NCBI RefSeq assembly: GCF_019880205.1
Contig: NZ_CP082296.1
Span: 1-64,000, forward strand
DNA from: Pantoea alfalfae
GTDB lineage: Bacteria > Pseudomonadota > Gammaproteobacteria > Enterobacterales > Enterobacteriaceae
DNA length: 64,000 nucleotides
Reading direction: 5' to 3'
The notes under the pieces were generated by a model that was not told the DNA's origin, ran no database searches, and saw only the letters and a list, made by a program, of their open reading frames with translations. The position numbers and the translations under genes were made by a program. Of the stretch, positions 44,642 through 54,943 are shown one piece after another (position 1 is the first letter of the stretch; each line of letters begins with the position of its first letter).

Positions 44642-45553
44642 TCAGGTCGTAATATCCGCTACCCGCGCTTTACGAAAGCGGTAGCGCTCATACAGCACTG
44701 AATAGAGGCCGCCGCACACCACCAGAACCGCACCGATCACCGTGGTGGTAGTCGGCAGGTTACCCAGCAACAGATACCCCACCGCGACGGACCAGAGCAG
44801 CGTGGTGTAGTCGAACGGAGCCAGCAGGGAGGCTTCTGCGTACCGCAGGCTCAGGGTCATCAGAATCTGCGTGATTCCGCCCAGCAGCCCGCATCCTATC
44901 AGTAGCGCTACCTGATTACCGTGCGGCACTTTCCAGCCGCCCGGCAGCGTGACCAGCGACGTTATCGCTGTGGTGACGGCGAACCAGAAGGCGATGGCGC
45001 CCGGTTTCTCTTTGCCGTTAAGAAACCGAATCTGGACCAGTGCACAGGCGGTACAGAAGGCTGCCATCAGCGCCAGCAGAATGCCCGCCGACGCGGAGAG
45101 CGAGAATGCTGCCGACTGCGTCAGCGAAAGATGCCCGGAAAACATCACCAGAATGCCGCTGAAACCGGTAAAGACCGCCACCCAGCGATGGTGGCGCACT
45201 TTTTCACGCAGCAGCAATGCCGCCAGCAGCACGGTAAATAGCGGTGCGGCATAGTTAATCGCGGTAGCGTCGGTCAGGGAAATATAGAGCAGCGACAGGT
45301 AGCTGAAATAGAGACCACCGGTTCCGGCCAGCCCGCGCACAAAATGCCCGCGAATATTACGGGTGCGGATGCCCTCCAGCACGCTGCCCTGAACGCGTAG
45401 CCAGATGAGCAGTGGAACCAGTGCCAGCAGCGAGCGGAAAAATATCACTTCGCCGACCGGTATTGCGCCATCCAGCCCTTTTACACAGGCCAGCATCAGC
45501 GTTGAGCTCAACGCAGCTGTGATCTTCATCGCGATGCCAGCGGACGCGTTCAT
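44642..45553 (-). CDS. EamA/DMT-family transporter
   Basis: This ~303-residue, ten-helix exporter has two EamA repeats (LDGAIPVGEVIFFRSLLALVP, then YAEASLLAPFDYTTLLWSVAVGYLLLG). It is related to RarD/YdcZ-type drug/metabolite exporters; the substrate is unknown. The start is uncertain: Met at 45553 is likeliest, with a longer frame to 45619. It is divergent from lplA. Confidence 0.82.
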   Translation of the reverse strand: MNASAGIAMKITAALSSTLMLACVKGLDGAIPVGEVIFFRSLLALVPLLIWLRVQGSVLEGIRTRNIRGHFVRGLAGTGGLYFSYLSLLYISLTDATAINYAAPLFTVLLAALLLREKVRHHRWVAVFTGFSGILVMFSGHLSLTQSAAFSLSASAGILLALMAAFCTACALVQIRFLNGKEKPGAIAFWFAVTTAITSLVTLPGGWKVPHGNQVALLIGCGLLGGITQILMTLSLRYAEASLLAPFDYTTLLWSVAVGYLLLGNLPTTTTVIGAVLVVCGGLYSVLYERYRFRKARVADITT

Positions 45554-45782
45554 AAGTTTTTTAATCTCATCGGGGAAAATAAGCAGTAAAATCAGCAGAC
45601 TCAGACAATATACTGGCACAATGCTCTACAGCAATCTGCCGTGATTGCGCCGCAGACGGCATTTTATCTTTTTTTGCCGCAGCATCACGGCATGAAGAGG
45701 CATGTGAGTCCGCGTCCGTGCTGGTAGACTCTGCGTTCTGCCTGCTTTACGGGCCGCTTCTCATAAGGATCGGGAGTTACTG

Positions 45783-46799
45783 ATGTCCACGCTGCGTTTA
45801 CTGTTATCTGAATCCAATGATCCCTGGTTTAATCTGGCGGTCGAAGAGTGCATTTTCCGGCAGATGCCTGCCACCCAGCGGGTGCTGTTCCTGTGGCGGA
45901 ATGCGGAAACGGTGGTGATTGGACGGGCGCAGAACCCGTGGAAAGAGTGCAATACCCGGCGCATGACGGAAGATGGCATCCGTCTGGCGCGTCGCAGCAG
46001 CGGCGGTGGCGCGGTGTTTCACGACCTCGGTAACTGCTGTTTTACCTTTATGGCCGGCAAGCCGGAGTACGATAAAAGCGTTTCAACTGCCATTATCCTG
46101 CGCGCACTGAACGCGCTGGGTGTTCCGGCGGAAGCGTCCGGCCGTAACGATTTAGTGGTGAACACCGCTGACGGACTGCGCAAAATCTCCGGGTCTGCGT
46201 ATCGTGAAACGCCGGATCGCGGTTTTCATCACGGCACTATTCTGATGGATGCCGATCTTTCCCGGCTGGCAGATTACCTTAATCCTGATGTGAAGAAACT
46301 GCAGGCTAAAGGGATTACGTCAGTGCGCGCCAGGGTTGCTAATCTGACGGAGTTAACGCCCGGTATCAGCTATCAGGCGATCTGCTCAGCCGTGACAGAC
46401 GCCTTTTTTGCACATTTCGGCGAGCAGTGTGAGCCGGAGATGATCTCTCCCGATGCCCTGCCCGACCTGCCTGGATTCACTGAGCAGTTCGCAAAGCAGA
46501 GTAGCTGGGCATGGAATTTCGGTCAGGCACCTGCCTTCTCGCATCTGCTGGACCAGCGTTTTATCTGGGGCGGTGTGGAGATTCACTTCGATGTCGAACG
46601 CGGCGTGATCAGCCGCTGTCAGATTTTCAGCGACAGCCTCAATCCCGCGCCGCTCGAAGCGCTGGCCCAGCGGATGCAGAACGTCACATACCGGCCCGAT
46701 GCACTGGACCAGGTCCTGAATCTGCTGATAGCCGATTTCCCGGCACAACAGGCGGAGCTGACAGAATTGCAGCAATGGCTGATCGCAAGCTTAAGGTGA
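45783..46799 (+). CDS. lplA: Lipoate-protein ligase A
   Basis: This 338-residue cytoplasmic enzyme activates lipoate with ATP and attaches it to 2-oxoacid dehydrogenase E2 and GcvH. The lipoate-binding loop [12 protein letters not shown] (about residues 68-79), the Lys-containing segment [12 protein letters not shown] and the LplA C-terminal accessory domain are present. Length equals that of E. coli LplA. The ribosome site GGGAG precedes the ATG; it appears monocistronic. Confidence 0.93.
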   Translation: MSTLRLLLSESNDPWFNLAVEECIFRQMPATQRVLFLWRNAETVVIGRAQNPWKECNTRRMTEDGIRLARRSSGGGAVFHDLGNCCFTFMAGKPEYDKSVSTAIILRALNALGVPAEASGRNDLVVNTADGLRKISGSAYRETPDRGFHHGTILMDADLSRLADYLNPDVKKLQAKGITSVRARVANLTELTPGISYQAICSAVTDAFFAHFGEQCEPEMISPDALPDLPGFTEQFAKQSSWAWNFGQAPAFSHLLDQRFIWGGVEIHFDVERGVISRCQIFSDSLNPAPLEALAQRMQNVTYRPDALDQVLNLLIADFPAQQAELTELQQWLIASLR

Positions 46800-46881
46800 A
46801 CAGGCTCAGTCTGATACTGGCCCGCGCGAAACGCTGTTGTGGGCAAAAACTTCGCGAAAGTTTTCAGCCAGACATAAACGC

Positions 46882-46908
46882 AAAAAACCCGCACAAGGCG
46901 GGTTTTTT
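46882..46908. terminator. Bidirectional intrinsic terminator
   Basis: AAAAAACCCGC, an ACAAG loop and GCGGGTTTTTTT form a stem with A and T tracts on both sides. It serves lplA on the plus strand and the cold-shock gene on the minus strand. Confidence 0.88.
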
Positions 46909-46981
46909 TATTATCAATTCAGGCTTATCTGCTCGGGCTATTGCCGTCATCGCGATTGTAAGCGTTATTGATAACAGAGGC

Positions 46982-47194
46982 TTACATAGGGACTACGTTT
47001 GCCGCTGAAGGACCTTTAGCGCCGTTTTCAATAGTGAATTCGACCTGCTGGCCTTCGTCCAGAGTTTTATAGTCGTTGCTCTGGATTGCAGAGAAATGTA
47101 CGAATACATCTTTGCTGCCGTCCTGAGGAGAGATAAAACCGAAACCTTTACCCGCGTCAAACCATTTTACTAAACCAGTCATTTTATTAGACAT
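46982..47194 (-). CDS. CspA-family cold-shock protein
   Basis: This 70-residue OB-fold protein has both RNA-binding motifs (KGFGFI and VFVHFSAI) and ends in ANVVPM. It melts RNA secondary structure at low temperature or as a housekeeping chaperone. AAGGA precedes the ATG. About 200 bases upstream are free of conventional genes, consistent with the long leader of cold-inducible csp mRNAs. Which csp paralogue it is cannot be decided. Confidence 0.93.
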   Translation of the reverse strand: MSNKMTGLVKWFDAGKGFGFISPQDGSKDVFVHFSAIQSNDYKTLDEGQQVEFTIENGAKGPSAANVVPM

Positions 47195-47209
47195 CGATAA
47201 TTCCTTAAT

Positions 47210-47374
47210 TTATGAGCCACTAAGTGGCGAAGATGGCCTGTCTTTCAGAAGGTAACTTACCAGGCTTTTAGGAGGAGACTCATGAATAAGGGTATCTTGT
47301 GATATCGCTTGCACTGAGGACTGCTTTACTAAAACTGCTTTGATAAGGTCTGTGTTCCAAACCGAGGTCGCCAT
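47210..47374 (-). CDS. Possible small ORF in the csp leader
   Basis: A 54-codon frame starts at an ATG with AAGGGA 8 bases before it (MATSVWNTDLIKAVLV...) and ends 15 bases before the csp start. It has no recognisable domain. It could be a leader ORF or mere open frame within the structured 5' leader; a GCCACT/AGTGGC hairpin (47216-47228) overlaps its end. Confidence 0.25.
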   Translation of the reverse strand: MATSVWNTDLIKAVLVKQSSVQAISQDTLIHESPPKSLVSYLLKDRPSSPLSGS

Positions 47375-47617
47375 TAAGCCATCCCTTAACGACTTTAGCA
47401 AACATTATTTTAATTTAATTTTAACATCCAGACGTCCGGAACGCCATTATTGATTTTTCAAGCCTTTTTAAATTCCCGCGCTTTCAGAATGATAATTTTC
47501 ATTAAACGGTCAGCCAGTAAAAAGCCTTGCGGTCAATCACTGCGGAAAAGTTATACGTCGGCGCTGTACACATTAAGCGCAGCGATAATCGGTATCGCTG
47601 CGTCCTCTTCTTTTATA

Positions 47618-48814
47618 TCAGGCCAGTTGCGTCTGCTGACGCGCAGCATGGCGCGCCGTCATCACAAACACCATCAGACCGGCCACGCCCAGCGCAACAC
47701 CCACCCACGCGGTGGAGATCCAGCCATAGCCCAGCGACACGGTCAGGCCACCCAGATACGCGCCCATCGCATTGGCGATGTTCAGCGCTGAATGGTTCAT
47801 CGCGGCTGCCAGGGTTTGCGACTCATTGGCGACATCCATCAGGCGAATCTGCAGTGACGGCAGCAGCACCGAGCAGGTGCCAATCAGGAAGGTCGCCAGC
47901 AGTCCGGTGGCCACATGCTGAACCAGCACCGGGAAGGCCAGCATCACCAGCACGTTCCATAACAGCGTCCAGCCAATAATATTCAGCACCGGGCCATCAG
48001 CCAGACGGCCCCCCACCAGATTACCGATGATCATTCCCAGCCCAAACGCCACCATCGCCCAGGGGATCAGCGAAGGAGAGATGCCAGCGATATTAATCAG
48101 CGTTGGCGCGATATAACTGAAGATCGCGAACATGCCGCCAAAGCCTACCGCGCCCACCAGCAGGGTCAGCAGCACCTGTGTGTTTTTCAGCGCACCCAGT
48201 TCACGCAGCGGATGTGCATCAGCATCGCCTGGCGTGTAAGGCACGTAGCGACCAATCAGCAGGCAGGTCAGGAGACCAACCGCGCCCACAAAGGTGAACA
48301 CCACGTGCCAGCTGAATAGCTGCCCAATCCATGAGCCTAGCGGTACGCCAATCAGGGTCGCCACCGTCAGTCCCAGCATCAGTGACGCCAGCGCACGACC
48401 GCGCCGTTCAAGCGGGACCAGTGAAGCTGCCACCAGTGAGGCAACACCAAAGTAAGCCCCGTGCGGCAGGCCGGTCAGAAAGCGCGCCACCAGCAGGCCG
48501 TGATAGCTGTCGGCCATCGCACTGGCGACATTGCCGACGCTGAACAGCGCCATCAGGATCAGCAGCAGCGATTTACGTGCCATCCGCGCTGCCAGTACGG
48601 CAATAAACGGTGCGCCCACCACCACACCCAGCGCGTAACTGGCGATAGCGTTGCCCGCCTGCGGTTCGGTGATCGTCAGAGAGCGTGAAACATCGGGCAG
48701 CAGGCCCATCATGATGAACTCACCGGTTCCGATACCAAAGCCGCCCAGTGCCAGAGCGAGTAATGCCCAGCGGACAAAACCGGCATCGTCGGTTTTATGA
48801 TTTTTTCTTAACAA
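47618..48814 (-). CDS. MFS transporter, AraJ/YdhP-like
   Basis: This 398-residue, twelve-helix DHA1 carrier has MFS motifs (GTGEFIMMGLLPDVS, RFLTGLPHGAYFGVASLVAA). Close relatives export sugars or drugs; the substrate is unknown. No suitable ATG exists at the 5' end: the likeliest start is TTG at 48814, preceded by GGGAA. It is divergent from the epimerase gene at 49119 across ~300 bases with no other gene. Confidence 0.83.
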   Translation of the reverse strand: MLRKNHKTDDAGFVRWALLALALGGFGIGTGEFIMMGLLPDVSRSLTITEPQAGNAIASYALGVVVGAPFIAVLAARMARKSLLLILMALFSVGNVASAMADSYHGLLVARFLTGLPHGAYFGVASLVAASLVPLERRGRALASLMLGLTVATLIGVPLGSWIGQLFSWHVVFTFVGAVGLLTCLLIGRYVPYTPGDADAHPLRELGALKNTQVLLTLLVGAVGFGGMFAIFSYIAPTLINIAGISPSLIPWAMVAFGLGMIIGNLVGGRLADGPVLNIIGWTLLWNVLVMLAFPVLVQHVATGLLATFLIGTCSVLLPSLQIRLMDVANESQTLAAAMNHSALNIANAMGAYLGGLTVSLGYGWISTAWVGVALGVAGLMVFVMTARHAARQQTQLA

Positions 48815-49118
48815 AATGGATTCCCAATGACCTGAACTGAAAAGCTGACGTGAGTCGGCGGGAGAAAGCAGAACGTTATCCCGTCCGGATGAAGCGGCTT
48901 GACTATAGAAAGTGAGGCCGCGCTAAGCAACCCATTTTGTGATCTGACGCACAGTTAAGGCTGTTCCAGGATTACGCTTCCCCTGTGCGGGTCTGGCGCG
49001 AATCGCGCTAAGCCAGCTTACAATCCGGAGAGGTCAGGCAGGCTTAGATCGGGGATGTCTGCTTTACTGACCGATTAACGCGTCTTTATTTAACAGGTTA
49101 CTGAACAGGAATCAGCAG

Positions 49119-49868
49119 ATGACGACCAGAGTGATCCTTCTTACCGGCGCCAGCGGACGCATCGGCCGGACCTTCTTCGCAGCCAGCCAGGATCGTTACC
49201 GCTTTATCCTGACGGATGTGCGGCAGCCCGACTACGCGATCCCCGCCCCGCATCGGTTTATCGCGGCGGATTTATCGCAACCGGATGCGGCAGAGAACTT
49301 ACTGTCAGATGAACCTGTCGATACCGTTATCCACCTCGCCGGTATCCCTGATGCACAGGCCAGCTTCGATGATCTACTGCCCGCAAACATTCTCTCCACC
49401 ACCTGGTTACTGAAGGCAGCCGCAGATCATCGCTGTCGTCGTCTGGTGTTTGCCAGCAGTGCGCAGACTATCGAGGGTTATCCGACAGATATTCAGGTAC
49501 ATCCCGGCATGGCTGTCTGTCCTGCGAATCTGTATGGCGTCACCAAATGTTATGGGGAAGCACTTTGCGCTTTCTACGCCAGCCAGCACGATCTGAGCTG
49601 CGTGGCGCTGAGAATCGGGGCGTTTGAACCGGCACTGGATAATAGCCAGCACACTGCACGGGATTACAGCGCCTGGCTGAGCCCGGATGATGCCGTCAGA
49701 CTGCTGACCGGCGCTGTCGAAGCGGAGAAGATCACTTTCTTTATTGGTTACGGCATTTCCGATAACCGCTTTAAACGGTTTGATCTGACGCAGACGCGTG
49801 AGGTGCTGGGCTATACGCCGTCCGATAACGCATTCAGGGCATTTACGCCGGGCGAACTGGATTATTAA
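49119..49868 (+). CDS. NAD-dependent epimerase/dehydratase (uronate dehydrogenase-like)
   Basis: This 249-residue short-chain Rossmann protein has GASGRIGR (NAD binding), the catalytic YGVTK with Ser in FASSAQT, and overall similarity to uronate dehydrogenases. It would oxidise a hexuronate or a similar sugar. It is monocistronic. The start follows GGAATC, a modest ribosome site. Confidence 0.8.
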   Translation: MTTRVILLTGASGRIGRTFFAASQDRYRFILTDVRQPDYAIPAPHRFIAADLSQPDAAENLLSDEPVDTVIHLAGIPDAQASFDDLLPANILSTTWLLKAAADHRCRRLVFASSAQTIEGYPTDIQVHPGMAVCPANLYGVTKCYGEALCAFYASQHDLSCVALRIGAFEPALDNSQHTARDYSAWLSPDDAVRLLTGAVEAEKITFFIGYGISDNRFKRFDLTQTREVLGYTPSDNAFRAFTPGELDY

Positions 49869-49982
49869 TCCTGCACCAAAGAGGTCAACGCGGTCGTAGT
49901 TTTGCCGGGTTGTGGCGCTTTATCTCAACAGCCGCCGGAAAGTCCGGCGGTTGCTTCAGGAATGTGGCAGAGATCGTCAAAA

Positions 49983-50876
49983 TCAGTGCGTACCGGTATT
50001 CACCCGCCGGCCAATGTCTTTGAGCTGTGAATATTTCTCCAGCAACTGAGGACCATCATCCAGGCTCATGGCAAACATCCACATATAGGTCATTACCGAA
50101 TAGATATGACCCGCATTGGTGCCGCCACGGCCCGACATTAGCGCGATAGTGACCGCAAACAGCAGTGCCGCCACGCTACCGATGGCCAGATAACCGCACG
50201 CTTCCCGATCCGAGAGGCGGATCCGCAGACTGGCCAGCACGCCATAGTGGCGGCCCAGTGACGCGGCGTTCGCGTTGCTGACAAAGCTCACTTCTTTCTC
50301 CAGCCGGTTGTTAAGACGGCCAAACAGCGCATCGTTCTTGCGGGTAAATCCCGGCAGGAAACAGGCGAAGAACAGCAGGATCGCCAGACAGCCTGCGCCG
50401 GTCCAGAACTCGATAGCCAGCAGCATCACTGCCGCACCGGTCATCGACGCCAGCGAAGTAATCAGCACCGGCAGATGCTTCTCGAAAAAGTCGACAAACT
50501 CGCGAGACAACGCCACCCGCGCAGCAATCGTCGACGCACTCTGTTTTTCGCTGCGCTGTGCCACAATCACCGGCACGGCCAGCTCAGCATAGATGCGGGC
50601 AAAAGTCCGGGTATCGACACTGCGCCGCGCTGCGCCGATAGCCCACATGGTAAAGACCATCGCCGCATAGAGCACCGCATGCCAGGTCCTGCCGGAGAGT
50701 ATGGCGTTGATAGCGAAGCCCGCCAGCAGCGGATAAAGCAGATACATGACGTTTTCCGCCACCACCAGCAGCAGCGTGAGGAATAGCTTGCGGCTATGGC
50801 GGCGGCCAAGCATTTTTAATGTCAGAATAGCGCTGCGGGGAGCCGCAACGGGCAGGATCGTTTTTGAGGAAGACAT
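49983..50876 (-). CDS. ABC-type six-helix transmembrane protein lacking an ATPase domain
   Basis: This ~297-residue protein has the six-transmembrane fold of an ABC exporter (RHSRKLFLTLLLVVAENVMYLLYP, then TLALMSGRGG-type segments and SLDDGPQLLEKYSQLKDIGRR). It stops just where the nucleotide-binding domain should begin, and no ATPase gene is adjacent. The start is likely 50876. It is divergent from a TetR gene, with two matching palindromes between, and is probably repressed by it. Confidence 0.75.
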   Translation of the reverse strand: MSSSKTILPVAAPRSAILTLKMLGRRHSRKLFLTLLLVVAENVMYLLYPLLAGFAINAILSGRTWHAVLYAAMVFTMWAIGAARRSVDTRTFARIYAELAVPVIVAQRSEKQSASTIAARVALSREFVDFFEKHLPVLITSLASMTGAAVMLLAIEFWTGAGCLAILLFFACFLPGFTRKNDALFGRLNNRLEKEVSFVSNANAASLGRHYGVLASLRIRLSDREACGYLAIGSVAALLFAVTIALMSGRGGTNAGHIYSVMTYMWMFAMSLDDGPQLLEKYSQLKDIGRRVNTGTH

Positions 50877-50901
50877 AGTTTCTTTTTCTGATAGCGTCAC
50901 T

Positions 50902-50919
50902 CTTGAGCGGTTGCTCAAG
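50902..50919. promoter_or_regulatory. TetR-type operator 1
   Basis: CTTGAGC-GGTT-GCTCAAG is a perfect 7+7 inverted repeat in the divergent region of the TetR and membrane-protein genes. The second site is 34 bases away, centre to centre. Confidence 0.78.
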
Positions 50920-50935
50920 TACAAAAAGCAGTCTA

Positions 50936-50953
50936 TTTGAGCAGTTGCTCAAA
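50936..50953. promoter_or_regulatory. TetR-type operator 2
   Basis: TTTGAGC-AGTT-GCTCAAA repeats the TTGAGC-N4-GCTCAA core of operator 1. Both sites lie before the TetR start, so auto-repression and control of the divergent gene are likely. Confidence 0.78.
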
Positions 50954-50980
50954 GTCAACGTGGCAATGATAGAGAGAATA

Positions 50981-51565
50981 ATGAAAGAGTCGGCTGAGGT
51001 ATTGAGAACCAAAATCCTGGATGCAGCGATAGTGCTGTTTATTGAGAAAGGGATCGAAAAAGTGACCACCCGTGAACTCACCGAGTCGGTAGGTATTTCA
51101 CGCAGTCATATTTACCACTACTTCAGCAACTGGCAGACACTCTGCCTGGCAGCGCTGGAACGCTTTATGCGGGTCGATGTTGAAAATTTTGCCGACACAC
51201 TGGCCTTGCTCACACCGCGTCAGCGGCTGCATACCCTGTTTGAAAGCCATCTGCCGAGTGCGCCGGATGCCACCTGGCAGCTCTATGCCTCTTTCTGGCA
51301 GATGGCTGCGCACAATGATGCATATGCTGCACTGGCTGAAGAGATGACTGAAGTGTGGCAGGCACTAATGGAGGGGATTATCCGTGACGGCGTCACCGAC
51401 GGCACACTACGGTGTGATGATGTTCCCCGCACCGCCAGGCAAATCAGCGCCATGCTGAACGGCTATGCGGATTTGCTGACGATCAATCCTTCAGAATCTA
51501 AAGCTCGCGAAGCTATGGCAGACCTCGACCAGTTTGTTGAATTTGCCCTGGGGCCATGCCGTTAA
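50981..51565 (+). CDS. TetR-family repressor
   Basis: This ~194-residue protein has an N-terminal helix-turn-helix (VTTRELTESVGISRSHIYHYFSNW) and a helical ligand domain. AGAGAG precedes the ATG at 50981; longer frames would run through the operator palindromes, so they are rejected (50966 is possible). It likely controls itself and the divergent ABC-type membrane protein. Confidence 0.86.
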   Translation: MKESAEVLRTKILDAAIVLFIEKGIEKVTTRELTESVGISRSHIYHYFSNWQTLCLAALERFMRVDVENFADTLALLTPRQRLHTLFESHLPSAPDATWQLYASFWQMAAHNDAYAALAEEMTEVWQALMEGIIRDGVTDGTLRCDDVPRTARQISAMLNGYADLLTINPSESKAREAMADLDQFVEFALGPCR

Positions 51566-52028
51566 TCCCGGTTAATACGGTTTACCTTTCGCCATATATT
51601 AATTAAATGTTAAATAAAGGTTTATTATTTTAATTAGCCTGCAGTTTTAAGCGTCTATAAATGCGTATTCGTCAGTTGAGCGGACTTATGCTTTTTACGT
51701 CTGAAAAGCTGCCTTTTTGATAGCGTTTTTTACCGGAAACAGCTGTTTACACAGATTATTATCATTGACTTAGCGCCTTGTGAACCGGGTAAGCTGGTGT
51801 TTTTACGCCATTTATTAGCAAGCCGTTAGCGTAGCGGCAATAATGCATGCGGTCATAAACCCACCAACTGATTGATTCCTATAACAAAGAATCCGTTATC
51901 TGACGATAAAATTAATCATTGAGTCGGACCTGAAAAACACCTATATTGGCCGCGCTTTACACATAGCCACCCATTTTAATTCATTTATTCAACTGTGACG
52001 CTACGCCCGTCCCGGTTGTAGGAGAGAT
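51566..52028. other. AT-rich upstream region of dat
   Basis: No gene was seen in these 460 bases. The stretch has a long AT-rich part (51590-51660), a Fur-like patch (ATTATTATCATTGA near 51756) and a long leader before GGAGAGAT of dat. It probably contains the dat-ddc promoter; I cannot place it exactly. Confidence 0.35.
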
Positions 52029-53414
52029 ATGATGACGGATAAAGTCCGTATTGATAGTTTGAATGCACAGAACTTAAACGCAACCAACGAAACCTATTTA
52101 GTCCGTCAGGCTGAATTTGAATCAAACGTTCGAAGTTATCCTCGCAAATTGCCGTTCGCGATTGCGAAAGCTCAGGGTGTCTGGATCACCGACGTCGAGA
52201 ATAATCAGTATCTCGACTGTCTTGCCGGTGCCGGAACGCTGGCGTTGGGTCATAACCATCCAGACGTTCTGCAGAGCATTCAACATGTCATTACCAGCGG
52301 CTTGCCGTTACATACTCTCGATTTAACTACGCCGTTAAAGGATGAGTTCTCTGAGTACCTGCTCTCGTTATTACCGGGTCAGGGCAAAGAGTACTGCCTG
52401 CAGTTTACCGGCCCGTCCGGCGCAGATGCCGTTGAAGCGGCGCTGAAACTGGCGAAAAAGCACACCGGTCGTTCCGGGATCATCAGCTTCTCGGGTGCGT
52501 ATCACGGTATGACCCACGGCGCGCTGTCGGTCACCGGCAACCTGTCACCGAAAGAAGCCGTAGATGGCATGATGCCGGAAGTGCAGTTCATGCCTTATCC
52601 GCACCTTTATCGCTGCCCGCTGGGCATTGGCGGTGAAGCAGGCGTGAAAGCACTGACTTACTACTTTGAAAACCTGATCAATGACGTTGAAAGCGGCGTT
52701 CGCAAACCTGCGGCGGTGATTCTTGAAGCAGTTCAGGGTGAAGGCGGGGTTAACCCGGCTCCGGCTGAGTGGCTGCAGCGCATCCGCAAAGTGACCAAAG
52801 AGCACGGCATTCTGCTGATCATCGACGAAGTCCAGGCGGGTATTGCCCGTACCGGTAAATTCTTTGCCTTTGAGCACGCGGGTATCGAACCAGACATCAT
52901 CGTAATGTCCAAAGCGGTCGGCGGCGGTCTGCCACTGGCGGTACTGGGCATTAAGAAAGAGTTCGACGCCTGGTCTCCGGGTCACCACACCGGCACCTTC
53001 CGTGGCAACCAGCTGGCGATGGCGACCGGCCTGACCACGCTGAAGCTGCTGAAAGATAACAACATCGCTGACAAAGTCGCGGCACAGGGTGAATGGCTGA
53101 AAGGCAAACTGGGCGAGCTGCAGCAGCGCTACCCGGTAATCGGCAACGTGCGTGGTCTGGGTCTGATGATCGGCATTGAGCTGGTGAAACCCGACGAACC
53201 TGCTGACCATATGGGCAGCTTCCCGGCTGACGGCGAACTGTCTGCACTGGTACAGAAAAAATGTTTTGAGAACGGCCTGATTCTGGAGCGTGGCGGACGT
53301 CACGGCAGCGTATTACGTCTGCTGCCTTCTCTGCTGATCACAGATGCAGAACTGGACGTATTCATGGATAAATTTGAAAACGCCCTGCTGTCCGCTGGCG
53401 TGAAAGCAGTTTAA
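52029..53414 (+). CDS. dat: Diaminobutyrate-2-oxoglutarate aminotransferase
   Basis: This 461-residue class-III PLP aminotransferase has the pyridoxal Lys in [13 protein letters not shown], the Asp in [13 protein letters not shown] and [15 protein letters not shown]. It makes L-2,4-diaminobutyrate from aspartate semialdehyde and glutamate. ddc follows within 15 bases, and the two form the 1,3-diaminopropane pathway known from enterobacteria and Acinetobacter. GGAGAGAT precedes the ATG pair (52029/52032). Confidence 0.92.
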   Translation: MMTDKVRIDSLNAQNLNATNETYLVRQAEFESNVRSYPRKLPFAIAKAQGVWITDVENNQYLDCLAGAGTLALGHNHPDVLQSIQHVITSGLPLHTLDLTTPLKDEFSEYLLSLLPGQGKEYCLQFTGPSGADAVEAALKLAKKHTGRSGIISFSGAYHGMTHGALSVTGNLSPKEAVDGMMPEVQFMPYPHLYRCPLGIGGEAGVKALTYYFENLINDVESGVRKPAAVILEAVQGEGGVNPAPAEWLQRIRKVTKEHGILLIIDEVQAGIARTGKFFAFEHAGIEPDIIVMSKAVGGGLPLAVLGIKKEFDAWSPGHHTGTFRGNQLAMATGLTTLKLLKDNNIADKVAAQGEWLKGKLGELQQRYPVIGNVRGLGLMIGIELVKPDEPADHMGSFPADGELSALVQKKCFENGLILERGGRHGSVLRLLPSLLITDAELDVFMDKFENALLSAGVKAV

Positions 53415-53428
53415 GTGGAGTGAATGCA

Positions 53429-54895
53429 ATGTCCCGGTTAAACCCGATTCTGGCGGCCTCAGCACAGAGTACCGAGGCCTACCAGCAGGCGATTGCCCAG
53501 AGTAGCGCGGCCGTCGTTAAGTGGCTGGAACAACCTGAGATGTATCAGGGAAAAACCGTCGCAGAGCTGCGCGAGCGCATTACGCTGGACTTCAATCCTC
53601 AGGGCCTGGGTAACCAGGCCGCGATTGAACGCGCAATTGAGTACTTCCTCAAAGACAGCCTGTCGGTGCATCACCCGCAATGTGTGGCGCACCTGCACTG
53701 TCCAAGCCTGGTCATCAGCCAGGCGGCGGAAGTGCTGATCAACGCCACCAACCAGAGCATGGATTCATGGGATCAGGCACCGTCTGCCACCCTGATTGAG
53801 ATGAAGCTGATTGAGTGGCTGCGCACCCAGGTCGGTTATCAGCCTGGCGACGCGGGCGTCTTCACCAGCGGCGGCACCCAGAGCAACCTGATGGGTCTGA
53901 TGCTGGCGCGTGACGCCTGGTTTGCGCGTCAGGGTCATTCTGTTCAGCAGGATGGCTTAACCGGCGATCTGAAGAAGATTAAAGTCTTCTGCTCAGAGAA
54001 CGCGCACTTCTCCGTACAGAAGAATATGGCGCTGCTGGGTCTGGGCTATCAGTCCGTCACGCAGGTGAAATGTGATCGCTTTGCCCGCATGGATATGGAT
54101 GATCTGCGTCAGAAGCTGGCCGCATCCAAAGCTAACGGCGAAAACATTCTGGCGATCGTTGCCACGGCGGGAACTACCGATGCCGGTGCAATCGATCCCC
54201 TGCGTGAAATCGCGGCGCTGGCGGCGGAAGAGAATATCTGGGTGCACGTCGATGCGGCCTGGGGCGGCGCGCTGCTGCTGTCAGAGAAGTATCGTGACTA
54301 TCTGGATGGCATTGAGCTGGTCGACTCCATTACGCTGGACTTCCACAAGCAGTTCTTCCAGACCATTAGCTGTGGTGCCTTCCTGCTGAAGGAAGCGCGT
54401 CACTATGAGCTGATGCGCTACCAGGCGGCCTATCTGAACTCGGAGTTTGATGAAGCACAGGGCGTGCCGAATCTGGTCTCCAAATCGCTGCAGACCACCC
54501 GTCGTTTTGATGCACTGAAACTGTGGATGGGTCTGGAAGCGCTGGGTCAGAAGCAGTATGCCGAAATCATCGATCACGGTGTGACGCTGGCACAGCAGGT
54601 GGCACAGTACGTTGAAGAGCAGCCTGCTCTGGAGCTGGTGATGAAACCGCAACTGGCCAGCGTGCTGTTCCGCTATCGTCCGGCGCATCTGGCGCACCTC
54701 AGCAGTGCGGATATCGCCCTGCTGAACCAGCGCATCGGGGATGCCCTGCTGGAGTCAGGCCGCGCCAACGTCGGTGTGACCGAGCATGATGGCGTTACCT
54801 GCCTTAAGATGACCCTTCTGAACCCAACAGTAACGCTGGAAGATATCAAAGTGTTGCTGACGCTGGTGGAAAAAACGGCACAGCAGCTGGTGTAA
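53429..54895 (+). CDS. ddc: L-2,4-diaminobutyrate decarboxylase
   Basis: This ~488-residue group-II PLP decarboxylase has HVDAAWGG and the pyridoxal Lys in LDFHKQFF. It converts diaminobutyrate to 1,3-diaminopropane. The ATG at 53429 has GGAG 8 bases upstream; an in-frame GTG at 53420 is the alternative. It is cotranscribed with dat, and a UUCG-loop terminator follows. Confidence 0.93.
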   Translation: MSRLNPILAASAQSTEAYQQAIAQSSAAVVKWLEQPEMYQGKTVAELRERITLDFNPQGLGNQAAIERAIEYFLKDSLSVHHPQCVAHLHCPSLVISQAAEVLINATNQSMDSWDQAPSATLIEMKLIEWLRTQVGYQPGDAGVFTSGGTQSNLMGLMLARDAWFARQGHSVQQDGLTGDLKKIKVFCSENAHFSVQKNMALLGLGYQSVTQVKCDRFARMDMDDLRQKLAASKANGENILAIVATAGTTDAGAIDPLREIAALAAEENIWVHVDAAWGGALLLSEKYRDYLDGIELVDSITLDFHKQFFQTISCGAFLLKEARHYELMRYQAAYLNSEFDEAQGVPNLVSKSLQTTRRFDALKLWMGLEALGQKQYAEIIDHGVTLAQQVAQYVEEQPALELVMKPQLASVLFRYRPAHLAHLSSADIALLNQRIGDALLESGRANVGVTEHDGVTCLKMTLLNPTVTLEDIKVLLTLVEKTAQQLV

Positions 54896-54920
54896 TTCAT
54901 CACATCGGTTCACACCACAG

Positions 54921-54943
54921 AGGCGCCTTCGGGCGCCTTTTTA
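54921..54943 (+). terminator. Intrinsic terminator of dat-ddc
   Basis: AGGCGCC-TTCG-GGCGCCT is a perfect 7-bp stem with a stable UUCG tetraloop, followed by a T-rich tract, 25 bases after the ddc stop. Confidence 0.93.

Noticed and set aside
51750..51772. Fur box upstream of dat
   Set aside because: Only part of the 19-bp consensus matches, and the region is generally AT-rich.
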